From positions 1 to 56,106 of the forward strand of contig CANCLK010000011.1 of the NCBI GenBank assembly GCA_947378785.1: DNA of 56,106 nt, read 5' to 3'. This DNA comes from Comamonadaceae bacterium (GTDB lineage Bacteria > Pseudomonadota > Gammaproteobacteria > Burkholderiales > Burkholderiaceae_C). Below the pieces are notes generated by a model, which was not told where the DNA came from, did no database searches, and worked only from the letters and a program-made list of their open reading frames with translations. A program made the position numbers and the translations under genes. Positions 25,087-32,732 of this stretch are shown in pieces (positions within the stretch are counted from its first letter, which is position 1; every line of letters begins with the position of its first letter).

Positions 25087-25756
25087 ATCCGTCTCCCTGG
25101 TACAGCAAGCCGCAGATGTTGTTCGCCGAAGAATTCTCTCCGGTGCGATGAAGCCCGGTGATCGTTTGCGAGAAGAGCAACTGGCGAGCGAACTAGGCAT
25201 CAGCCGGCCGCCATTGCGTGAGGCGTTGCGCCTTTTGCAGAGTGAAGGTTTGGTTGAGTCCCAGCCTCGCCGTGGCGTTATCGTCGCGCCCCTGCGAGAA
25301 CAGGATGCGTGGGAAATCGCGACCTTACGGTCGGCCCTCGAGAGAACGGCCATGGAGCTCGCGCTCCCAGTGGCGCCGACCAAGCTACTTGAGTGCCAGG
25401 CGGCGATCAAGTCTATGCGAGAGGCTGCGAAAGCGAAGGACTCCGCCGCGTTCGTGGAGTCATCATTCCAGTTTCACCTCTCTGTCGTCAAGTTGGCTGG
25501 CCACCAGCGCCTGACCGCCGCATACAAATTTTTGTACCTGCAAATGCAACTGTGCATGGCGTTAAACGTGCGCTCGCGTGAAAGTCGCCTCGGCGAGACC
25601 CTGCTGCAGAACGTGAAGCGTCACGAAGAGATGTTGAAGCTGATCAAACAGGGCGACCTGAAGTGCGTGCTCAAGGCTTTTGAGGACCACGGGGAGCGAT
25701 CGTATCTGGCTGAAGTTTTTGCCGGCAGGCATGAGTCACTTGAGAGCGTGACTTGA
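25073..25756 (+). CDS. GntR-family regulator, FCD subfamily
   Basis: A 227-residue regulator. The winged helix-turn-helix (PGDRLREEQLASELGISRPP, REALRLLQSEGLVESQPRRG) spans about residues 15-75. An all-helical FCD ligand domain follows, with likely metal-ligand residues in FHLSVVKLAGHQ and the C-terminal EDHGERS. It lies inside the operon it probably controls, overlapping the crotonase gene by 14 bp and the hydrolase ATG by 1 bp. The paired sites at 22989-23019 are its likely targets; the ligand is probably a small carboxylate or CoA intermediate. Confidence 0.92.
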   Translation: MSKLESVSLVQQAADVVRRRILSGAMKPGDRLREEQLASELGISRPPLREALRLLQSEGLVESQPRRGVIVAPLREQDAWEIATLRSALERTAMELALPVAPTKLLECQAAIKSMREAAKAKDSAAFVESSFQFHLSVVKLAGHQRLTAAYKFLYLQMQLCMALNVRSRESRLGETLLQNVKRHEEMLKLIKQGDLKCVLKAFEDHGERSYLAEVFAGRHESLESVT

Positions 25757-26502
25757 TGGCCGTTACAGACGATGCCCATCTGGAAATTGAGTTCACTGAA
25801 TTTTCGGTCAAGGTGAATTCTGGCAACGTTCCTGTGGCTCTGTGGAAGCCGCTAAACACGTCTGGACGTCGGCCAGTCATCTTGGTCGGACACGGTGGCT
25901 CGCAACATAAGAGCGCTGCACCTGTCCAAGAGATCGCCTCAGTCTTCGTGAAGCGGCATGGCTTCATCGTGGTTGCTATCGATGGACCCATTCACGGCGC
26001 GCGGCGCGAGGAATTGGTCATGGGGCCGGAAAGGCAACGTGAATTTCTAACGATGTGGGAGCGGGACACGCGAATTCCGCAGATGGTAGCGGACTGGTGT
26101 GCCGTTATCGATGTGATATCGGGCTGCGAAGATGTGGATGCGAACGCTATCGCTTGGTGTGGCGTTTCGATGGGGACTGCGTATGGGTTGCCATTGCTCG
26201 CGGCTGACAAGAGGATCCGCGCTGCTGTCATCGGCATGTGGGGGGCGGACTATCCGAACAGCACCGAACTCGTAAAGCTTGCACCGACTGTTGGGTGCCC
26301 TGTTTTATTTCAGCAGAAATGGAACGACCAAATATTCTCCCGTCAAGGACAGCTGGAGCTTTTCGATCTACTTGGCAGCAAGTCAAAATGGTTGAAGGTG
26401 TACATGGGGCCCCACGGGCCGCTGGTACCAGAGCAACTTGAAGATCTTGAGCGATTTCTTGTCAATCAGCTCGGATCAAAACTCGAAATTGACAAGCCGT
26501 AG
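25756..26502 (+). CDS. Alpha/beta hydrolase (dienelactone hydrolase/peptidase-S9 type)
   Basis: A 248-residue cytoplasmic alpha/beta hydrolase. The nucleophile elbow is GVSMG near residue 139; the acid is probably the Asp in QQKWNDQIF and the general base His is in MGPHGPLV near the C-terminus. HGGSQHKS forms the oxyanion-hole loop. It is the last gene of the CoA module, overlapping the GntR stop (TGATG). Hydrolysis of an ester, lactone or thioester intermediate would fit. A terminator follows. Confidence 0.85.
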   Translation: MAVTDDAHLEIEFTEFSVKVNSGNVPVALWKPLNTSGRRPVILVGHGGSQHKSAAPVQEIASVFVKRHGFIVVAIDGPIHGARREELVMGPERQREFLTMWERDTRIPQMVADWCAVIDVISGCEDVDANAIAWCGVSMGTAYGLPLLAADKRIRAAVIGMWGADYPNSTELVKLAPTVGCPVLFQQKWNDQIFSRQGQLELFDLLGSKSKWLKVYMGPHGPLVPEQLEDLERFLVNQLGSKLEIDKP

Positions 26503-26569
26503 AGATCACTGATCAAGAAACGATCCGTGCAGCAAGATGCGTGAAGTTTCCAACAACGCCAACCTAAAG

Positions 26570-26596
26570 CCCGGTTCACATCAGCCGGGTTTTTTC
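26570..26596 (+). terminator. Intrinsic terminator after the CoA module
   Basis: CCCGG (26570-26574) and CCGGG (26585-26589) pair around a 10-nt loop and are followed by six T. Its 3' half is identical to the helicase terminator over 21 bases (26584-26604 against 3587-3607). Confidence 0.7.
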
Positions 26597-26654
26597 TTGC
26601 CCGTGCTGCAGGAGTCTTATACCAAGTTGATATGGCACAGTCCAAATTCAGCAT

Positions 26655-26683
26655 TTGACAAGGGTGTGCGACTTTTCTATGCT
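26655..26683 (+). promoter_or_regulatory. Candidate sigma70 promoter for the VOC-FAH cluster
   Basis: A perfect TTGACA at 26655-26660, a 17-bp spacer, and TATGCT (4 of 6) at 26678-26683. Transcription would start near 26690, giving a leader of about 100 nt before the VOC gene at 26790. Confidence 0.55.
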
Positions 26684-26789
26684 CTCATCCACTTATAGAA
26701 GGGGATGGTTTCCAAATACGTGAAAACGTGGTTGACCGGCCCCATTTTCCTAGCCAATATTGATCAAATGAACAACAAGGAGTCGCACG

Positions 26790-27311
26790 ATGGGGCTTAA
26801 ATTTCTCGAGCATGTGTTGATCCTGACCCACGATCCGGAAGGCACACGGGACTGGTTTTGTGACAACTTGGGCTTTAGCAATGGCTACCACCCAGAGTTT
26901 GGCTTCCCTGTGTATTGGCTTTACATCGGCGAGCAGGATGTGATTCACATCGGCAAGGCCAGGCACTCTGCGCATCAAGACACCTACCTGAAAACGCCTA
27001 GCGATCAAGACGGAACAGATTATTCGGCGGCGGGTGCGCCAGGATCGGGTCGCATCGACCATCTGTGCCTGAACTCGGAAGGCATTGAAGAGTTCATTGA
27101 GCGCCTGACTAAAAACGGCGTCGAGTTCAGCGAGCGCAAAGCCCACAACTCCGACCTCTATCAGCTCTTCATGCGTGAACCCATCAATGGCATCAAGGTC
27201 GAGCTGAATTTCGCCTGGCATGAGGCGGCGCGCATCGGACGCGTGCCGTCCTGGACCGACGCTGGCGAAAATGCCCCTACCCAAGTTTCTACATCACAGG
27301 AAAGTCAATGA
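26790..27311 (+). CDS. VOC-superfamily (glyoxalase/extradiol dioxygenase-like) protein
   Basis: A 173-residue cytoplasmic protein with two beta-alpha-beta-beta-beta modules. Metal-ligand candidates are His in LEHVLILT (about residue 8), His in RIDHLCLN (about 91) and Glu in IKVELNF (about 141). The size fits single-chain VOC metalloenzymes such as lactoylglutathione lyase, methylmalonyl-CoA epimerase or small ring-cleavage proteins. A strong AAGGAG site lies 9 bp upstream. It is the first gene of the cluster and overlaps the FAH gene by 4 bp. Confidence 0.87.
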   Translation: MGLKFLEHVLILTHDPEGTRDWFCDNLGFSNGYHPEFGFPVYWLYIGEQDVIHIGKARHSAHQDTYLKTPSDQDGTDYSAAGAPGSGRIDHLCLNSEGIEEFIERLTKNGVEFSERKAHNSDLYQLFMREPINGIKVELNFAWHEAARIGRVPSWTDAGENAPTQVSTSQESQ

Positions 27312-28027
27312 GTTCTTCATCTTCTGCGTCAGCAACCCCAAGCCAGTTCGTCATTCCAGCGCCCGCCATCATCAGCCTGCCAGTGCAGGGGTCAAAGGCC
27401 CGTTTTCCCGTGAACCGTATTTACTGTGTCGGCCGAAATTATGCTGAGCACGCCCGCGAGATGGGACACGACCCAGACCGTGAGCCACCTTTTTTCTTCA
27501 TGAAACCGGCGACGACGATCGTGACCGATGGCGGCGCATTCCCGTATCCATCGCTGTCGACGGATGTTCACCATGAGATCGAAATGGTGGTCGCGATCGG
27601 TACCGGCGGTAGCAACATCCCAGTTGAAAAAGCGCTCACCCATGTGTATGGCTATGCCGTTGGTCTCGACATGACGCGCCGTGATTTACAGGCGGGCGCC
27701 AAAAAAGCGGGTCGTCCTTGGGACACCGGCAAGGCCTTCGATTTTTCTGCACCGTGCGGTGAGATCGTTCCCGTCAGCGTGATCGGACACCCCGCTTCGG
27801 GGCGTGTCAGCCTGAAGGTGAATGGTGAGTTTCGCCAGCAAGGTGACTTGGCTGACCTGATCTGGAACGTGCCGGAGACAATTGCCTACCTCAGCACATT
27901 GTTCGCCTTGCAACCCGGCGACTTGATCTATAGCGGTACGCCAGCGGGTGTTGGACCTGTGGTTAAAAACGACGTCATGCTCGCCTTCGTTGAAGGTGTG
28001 GGCGAACTGCACGTTCAGGTCACTTAA
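27308..28027 (+). CDS. Fumarylacetoacetate hydrolase-family protein
   Basis: A 239-residue cytoplasmic FAH-fold protein. Features are YCVGRNYAEHARE, FMKPATT, the metal-binding HHEIEMVVAIG near residue 82 (Glu-x-Glu), and the C-terminal GDLIYSGTPAGVGPV. Relatives hydrolyse C-C bonds of acylpyruvates, decarboxylate oxaloacetate, or isomerise and decarboxylate hydroxymuconate-type acids. The VOC plus FAH pairing is common in aromatic ring-fission and keto-acid pathways. It overlaps the VOC stop by 4 bp. Confidence 0.92.
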   Translation: MSSSSSASATPSQFVIPAPAIISLPVQGSKARFPVNRIYCVGRNYAEHAREMGHDPDREPPFFFMKPATTIVTDGGAFPYPSLSTDVHHEIEMVVAIGTGGSNIPVEKALTHVYGYAVGLDMTRRDLQAGAKKAGRPWDTGKAFDFSAPCGEIVPVSVIGHPASGRVSLKVNGEFRQQGDLADLIWNVPETIAYLSTLFALQPGDLIYSGTPAGVGPVVKNDVMLAFVEGVGELHVQVT

Positions 28028-28045
28028 ATATCAGTGGAACTTCCC

Positions 28046-29026
28046 ATGAATAGACGCGAGCTACTGTCTTCGGGTGCGGGTGTGTTGCTGGGGTCGGTGG
28101 CTGCGGCTCCCGCCTGGGCTCAAAAATACCCCAGCGGCTCTGTCACCATCGTGCTGCCACTCCAGGCCGGAAGCGCCTCTGATGTGGCGGTGCGGCACAT
28201 GGCCGACCGTCTCGGCGGCCGTCTCGGCAGCGGGTTTGTCGTTGAGAACGTGGCGGCGGCAGCTGGCTTGGTGGGGCTTGAGCGCTTGTCCAGGGCCAAA
28301 ACCGATGGCCAGACCGTGGCCGCGCTGAACAACAGCATCATGACGATACTGCCGCATCTGCAAGGTAAAAATATCAAGGTCGATACGCGCAAAGACTTTG
28401 TGCCGGTTGCCGGCATTGCCAACATACCGACCTTTTTTGCTGTCCCGGCAGCTTCGTCTATTCGCACGATTCAGGACCTCGTCAAGCTGGCAAAAAGTGA
28501 GCCCAACCGGATCACTTATTCATCTGGTGGCGTAGGCAGCCCGCAGCACCTGGCCACCGAGATGTTCAAGTCCTACACCGGTACGCAGCTGGTTCATGTG
28601 CCTTATCGTGGCGCGAGCCAAGCAGCCTTGGCGGTGGCGACAGGTGAAGTGCAGGTGATGTCGATGGCCCTCTCGCTGGCTCAGCCTTTTTTGCCAGACA
28701 ACCGTGTGCGCTTGATCGGTTATTGCGGCGTTGAGCGACACGCTCAATTTCGCGACATCCCGACCTTGCAAGAGCAGGGCGTGAAGAACTACGACTACTC
28801 GTCCTGGATCGGTCTTTTCCTCCACAAGGATGTACCGCAAGAGGTCTTGGTCGTGCTGCGCCGTGAAGCTCAAGCTATTGCAGATGACCGTGATTTTCAG
28901 CTGCAACTGATTCGCTCAGGCTTAGAACCTTGGCCGCGTAACGCCGACCAATTAGCGAAGATTGTTGAAGGTGATTTTCAGCGTTGGAAAAAAATCATCC
29001 AGGACGCCAATATCCAAAACGCCTGA
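28046..29026 (+). CDS. TctC/Bug-type periplasmic solute-binding protein (Bug 7)
   Basis: A 326-residue protein with a twin-arginine-type signal (NRRELLSSGAGVLLGS, cleavage near AWAQ). The first loop is VLPLQAGSASD with Arg four residues on, lacking the usual GG. The second lobe has YSSGGVGSPQH and VPYRGASQAALAVATG. It begins 18 bp after the FAH stop and ends 10 bp before the signal-less DctP-like gene. Confidence 0.92.
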   Translation: MNRRELLSSGAGVLLGSVAAAPAWAQKYPSGSVTIVLPLQAGSASDVAVRHMADRLGGRLGSGFVVENVAAAAGLVGLERLSRAKTDGQTVAALNNSIMTILPHLQGKNIKVDTRKDFVPVAGIANIPTFFAVPAASSIRTIQDLVKLAKSEPNRITYSSGGVGSPQHLATEMFKSYTGTQLVHVPYRGASQAALAVATGEVQVMSMALSLAQPFLPDNRVRLIGYCGVERHAQFRDIPTLQEQGVKNYDYSSWIGLFLHKDVPQEVLVVLRREAQAIADDRDFQLQLIRSGLEPWPRNADQLAKIVEGDFQRWKKIIQDANIQNA

Positions 29027-29036
29027 GACCTCAGAC

Positions 29037-29966
29037 ATGGACGTGCCGCTTGTTCGTCTGGCCGGTTATCAAGGCCAAGACTCGATCCTCACGGAGGCCC
29101 TGCAGTTGCTCGCGCAGCAGTTGCAAGATTCTTCATGGGGCTTACCCGTCGACTGTGAAGCGGATGTCACGGCCAGTCAGGAAAAGGCCGCCGCGTTGTT
29201 CGATTCAGTTGAGCGAGGCACGCGGCAGATGGCTTACATGGCCTCGGGCTATCTGTCAGCTCGGGTCAGCGAGCTGGCCGTGTTGGACCTGCCTTTTTCA
29301 GTCGCCGACCGCGGGGCAGCTTTGGCTGCACTGGATGGCCGGGCAGGGGATTTGCTGAGTCAGGCTGTTGCTGAACAAAGCGGCTTCCACGTGCTGGCAT
29401 TTTGGGACAACGGCTTTCGCCATATGTCCAATGCCGTGCACCCCATTCGACATCCGCAAGACTGCGCCGGTTTGATCATTCGAACGCTGGACAGCGCAAA
29501 TTACCGTGCGGCATTGGGCGCTCTCGGCTTTGATCCCATCACCACCGATGTCAAAGATCTGGTGCGTGCGGTGGCGACAGGTGACGTTCACGCGCAGGAA
29601 AACCCGCTCACCAATTTCTTGAATTTCGGTCTCTGGAAACACCACCCGCACGTCAGTTTGACGCAGCATTACTTCGGTGTCTTGCTGTTGGTGTGTTCGC
29701 GCAGCTGGTATAGCGCGCTGAGTGATGCCCAACGCGACACGCTCTCACAAGCTGTGGCCGTGGCCACCCGCGCACAGCGACATCACGCCCAAGCCCAAGA
29801 CGCTATTGCATTGGCACAACTTAAAAGGCATGGCGTGCACATCGTGCCGCCTGAAGAGATCGATCTGGCCGCCATGCGGCTGGCCACCCAGGAGGTCGCG
29901 CAACGTCAACGTGAGACCTTGTCGGCAGATCTTTTGTCAGCCTATTTTTCTGAATCCCCGCAATGA
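29037..29966 (+). CDS. Signal-less DctP-like (TRAP receptor) protein
   Basis: A 309-residue protein related to TRAP dicarboxylate receptors: AAALFDSVERGTRQMAYMASGY, the ELAVLDLPF motif, GLIIRTLDSANYRAALGALGFDP (quoted in part), and AQENPLTNFLNFG, which corresponds to the DctP substrate-loop region with its conserved Arg in IIRTLDS. The N-terminus MDVPLVRLAGYQGQ has no signal peptide, and upstream in-frame residues overlap the TctC gene and are not signal-like. No TRAP permease gene is present. It is probably cytoplasmic, which is unusual for this family. Confidence 0.8.
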   Translation: MDVPLVRLAGYQGQDSILTEALQLLAQQLQDSSWGLPVDCEADVTASQEKAAALFDSVERGTRQMAYMASGYLSARVSELAVLDLPFSVADRGAALAALDGRAGDLLSQAVAEQSGFHVLAFWDNGFRHMSNAVHPIRHPQDCAGLIIRTLDSANYRAALGALGFDPITTDVKDLVRAVATGDVHAQENPLTNFLNFGLWKHHPHVSLTQHYFGVLLLVCSRSWYSALSDAQRDTLSQAVAVATRAQRHHAQAQDAIALAQLKRHGVHIVPPEEIDLAAMRLATQEVAQRQRETLSADLLSAYFSESPQ

Positions 29967-30031
29967 TTTTTTCTTCAACCACCAAATTGTCCTATCGGGG
30001 CAAACCATTTCCCACCTAACAAGGATTTTCA

Positions 30032-30334
30032 ATGCCCGCTTACTGGCTTGCTCGTTCACGCATTCACGACCCCGTCGAATACAAAAAATACACCGATTTG
30101 GTGCCAGGCATCATCAACAAGCACGGTGGAAAAGTGCTGGCCCGCGGTGGTAATTACCAAATCATGGAAGGTCCAGAAGACTTCCATCGATTTGTCGTGA
30201 TCGAATTCCCCACCTTGGCCGCTGGCGTGGCTTGCTTTGAATCGCCCGAATACACCCAGGCGGCGGCTTATCGCCGGGCTGGCGCTGGCGTGGTGGAGAA
30301 CGTCATTGTTGAAAGCGGTGATGCCACGGTTTGA
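30032..30334 (+). CDS. DUF1330 family protein
   Basis: A 100-residue protein of the dimeric alpha/beta-barrel type. Typical signs are AYWLARSRIHDPVEYKKY near the start, GGKVLARGGNY, and VVIEFPTLAAGVACFESPEY (quoted in part). DUF1330 proteins are small cytoplasmic proteins, some next to monooxygenase or lactone-forming enzymes; the biochemical role is unknown. An AAGGA site lies upstream of the ATG. Confidence 0.9.
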   Translation: MPAYWLARSRIHDPVEYKKYTDLVPGIINKHGGKVLARGGNYQIMEGPEDFHRFVVIEFPTLAAGVACFESPEYTQAAAYRRAGAGVVENVIVESGDATV

Positions 30335-30386
30335 GTCGGCGGAACCAATGCGGGCTCAATTTTTTCCGTGCTGTCATAACGTAGGC

Positions 30387-31364
30387 GTGAAGCGGAAGTC
30401 AGCGCTATTTTTACGCTGTCGAGTGATCGGCTTGTGGATGATGGCCAGCTGCTTTACAGCGGCTCATGCCGACTTTCCAGAGCGACCGATTCGTCTCGTG
30501 GTTCCATTTGCGCCCAGTGGTGCTGTGGATGGCATAGCGCGACTCACGGCGGTCGAATTTGGCAAAGCCTTGGGACAAACGGTGATTGTCGACAACAAGC
30601 CGGGTTCTGGTGGCACCATCGGCATCAACTTTGCCGGAGCCGCAGCAGCAGATGGTTACACGATGCTGTTGGGAAATATTGCGCTGGCGGCGGCGCCAGC
30701 GCTTTACCCCAAATCTGGCATCAGCCCCAAGCAGTTTGAACCCGTGGCGTTGATCGGTCGCTCGGCCTACATCCTCGCCGTGAAGAATGACTTTCCGGCC
30801 AGCACGGTGGCCGAACTGGTGGCGCTGGCCAAGGCCCATCCTGGCAAGTACAACTACGCATCTGCCGGTGCGGGTTCTGCGATTCATCTCGCTGCTGAAC
30901 TGCTTAAAAGTAAAGCGGGTATTGACGTCGTTCACGTGCCTTACAAAGGTGCAGGCCCTGCCTTGAATGCCCTGATGGCGGGTGAAGTCGAAATGATGTT
31001 TGGCTCTGTGTCAGAAATGAAGTCGCAAATAGCGGGCAAGCGGTTTCGGGCTTTGGCGGTGACATCCAGCAAGCGAATGCAGGCGTTGCCCCATTTGCCG
31101 ACACTCGCTGAAGGCGGTATCCGCGATTACGAAGTCGCTGGCTGGTACGGTGTGTTTGCGCCGGCCAAGACCCCGCCGGATGTTCTGAAGAAATTACAAG
31201 CGGCGGCTGCGTTGGCGTTCAAAACGTCTGCTATGCAGCAGCGTCTGGCAACCTACGAAATGGAACCGGCCAGTGGCGGCGCAGCGGAAGCTGGCGATGT
31301 GCTCGATTCAGAGACCAAGCGTTGGAGCGAGATAATTCGTGCCGCCGGCATCAAAGTCGAATAG
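30387..31364 (+). CDS. TctC/Bug-type periplasmic solute-binding protein (Bug 8)
   Basis: A 325-residue protein. The start is chosen as GTG at 30387 because it gives a proper Sec signal (KRKSALFLRCRVIGLWMMAS, cleavage near TAAHA); ATG codons at 30321 and 30348 would add a non-signal-like leader and one would overlap the DUF1330 gene. The first ligand loop is VPFAPSGAVD with Arg four residues on; Ser replaces the first Gly. The second lobe has YASAGAGSAIH and VPYKGAGPALNALMAG. Confidence 0.88.
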   Translation: MKRKSALFLRCRVIGLWMMASCFTAAHADFPERPIRLVVPFAPSGAVDGIARLTAVEFGKALGQTVIVDNKPGSGGTIGINFAGAAAADGYTMLLGNIALAAAPALYPKSGISPKQFEPVALIGRSAYILAVKNDFPASTVAELVALAKAHPGKYNYASAGAGSAIHLAAELLKSKAGIDVVHVPYKGAGPALNALMAGEVEMMFGSVSEMKSQIAGKRFRALAVTSSKRMQALPHLPTLAEGGIRDYEVAGWYGVFAPAKTPPDVLKKLQAAAALAFKTSAMQQRLATYEMEPASGGAAEAGDVLDSETKRWSEIIRAAGIKVE

Positions 31365-31373
31365 GACGAAAGA

Positions 31374-32732
31374 ATGGGAATGCATATCCGGGCCGGTGAC
31401 GGCCCCGCTTACACACAAGAATTTGCCAGCTTCATCGGGCAATTAAAATTTGAAGACTTACCCCCCGCCACGGTGCACGCCGCGAGGCGTGGTGTGCTCG
31501 ATTGGTTGGGTTGTGCGCTGGCGGCCAGCCGTCATCCGACCATCGACAAAGTCATCGCGGTGCTCGAGGCCAATGGCAGCAGTCCCCGCGCCACCGTTTT
31601 AGGTCGTGCTGTTCGACTCTCGCACAGCGACACGGCCTTGGTGAATGGCCAGATGGGGCATTTGCTTGACTACGACGACACCCACATGGGCGGTGTCGTG
31701 TTGCACGCGAGTTCGCCCGTCTTGGCCGCCTTGTTGTCGGCTGCAGAGCGTACGCCGGTGTCCGGGAAGGATTTGATCGTCGCTTATGTCAGCGGTTTTG
31801 AAGCTGGTTTACGGGTTGGTCGCTCGGCACCCGGACACCACCCGGGCGGCTGGCACCTGACCGGTACCTTGGGCACATTCGCTGCGGCGACGGCGGTGGC
31901 CAAATTGAACCATCTCGACGCGCAGCGCATCACCTACGCGCTGGGCATCGCCGGAACGCAAGCTTCTGGCATGCAGCAAAATCGCGGCACCATGTGCAAG
32001 TCGTTTCATGCGGGTCGCGCGGCCTCCAATGGTTTGCTGGCGGCGCAGCTTGCAGAAGCTGGATTTGACAGCAGCGAAGAAATCGTTGAAGGCAAGCGCG
32101 GCTTCAGCCGCATTTACAGCGATGTCGCGACACCTGAGCAGATGACGGCCCTGCTCGGCACCGAATGGCAAATTGACGGCAACGGTCACAAGCCCTATGC
32201 CTGTGGCGTGGTGTTGCACCCTGCCATTGACGCCATGATTGCGCTTGGCAAAGACCCGCAGCTGCGCCTGGAAGATATTGAAAGCATCACCTTGCGCGTC
32301 CATCCCTTGGTGGTGTCCATCACCGGTACGGTGGCACCCACCACCGGGCTGCATTCAAAATTCAGCATTTATCACAGCGCCGCCGTCGCGCTGATCGACG
32401 GCGAAGCGGGCGTGGCGCAATACACCGACGAACGGGCCATGGATGCTCGCGTTGTGTCGGTGCGCGACAAAATCAGCGTGGTGGCTGATGACAGTTTGCG
32501 GCGTGACGAAGCCATGGCTGAAATGGTGCGTCATGGCCAGGTCTACACGGCACACATTGCGCATGCCACTGGCACGGTGAAAAACCCGATGTCAGACGCT
32601 GCCCTGCAGGTGAAGTTTTTAGCCAATGCAGTTCCCATCCTTGGCGAGGAACGCGCCAAACAAGTGATCGATCTGGTCTTGGGTCTGGAACGTCTCACGG
32701 ATGTTCGTGAACTGATCAAGCTGTGCGCATGA
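31374..32732 (+). CDS. MmgE/PrpD-family protein 1
   Basis: A 452-residue cytoplasmic protein of the 2-methylcitrate dehydratase/cis-aconitate decarboxylase family. Family stretches are RRGVLDWLGCALAASRHP, NGQMGHLLDYDDTH, HASSPVLAALLSAAE, and HKPYACGVVLHPAIDA in the second half. The D-x-D-D-T-H stretch near residue 102 and a conserved HKPYACG support a functional protein. Members dehydrate, decarboxylate or isomerise hydroxy tricarboxylates and relatives. Start ATG at 31374 has a GGACGAAAG site. Its stop overlaps the second PrpD gene by 4 bp. Confidence 0.9.
   Translation: MGMHIRAGDGPAYTQEFASFIGQLKFEDLPPATVHAARRGVLDWLGCALAASRHPTIDKVIAVLEANGSSPRATVLGRAVRLSHSDTALVNGQMGHLLDYDDTHMGGVVLHASSPVLAALLSAAERTPVSGKDLIVAYVSGFEAGLRVGRSAPGHHPGGWHLTGTLGTFAAATAVAKLNHLDAQRITYALGIAGTQASGMQQNRGTMCKSFHAGRAASNGLLAAQLAEAGFDSSEEIVEGKRGFSRIYSDVATPEQMTALLGTEWQIDGNGHKPYACGVVLHPAIDAMIALGKDPQLRLEDIESITLRVHPLVVSITGTVAPTTGLHSKFSIYHSAAVALIDGEAGVAQYTDERAMDARVVSVRDKISVVADDSLRRDEAMAEMVRHGQVYTAHIAHATGTVKNPMSDAALQVKFLANAVPILGEERAKQVIDLVLGLERLTDVRELIKLCA

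Noticed and set aside
28962-29036. N-terminal extension of the DctP-like protein from an upstream ATG
   Set aside because: The extension (MLKVIFSVGKKSSRTPIS) overlaps the Bug 7 coding end and is not a convincing signal peptide, so it does not rescue export.
30237-30386. Longer start for Bug 8 beginning inside the DUF1330 gene
   Set aside because: The added residues are not signal-like and overlap an annotated gene; the GTG at 30387 gives a good Sec signal.
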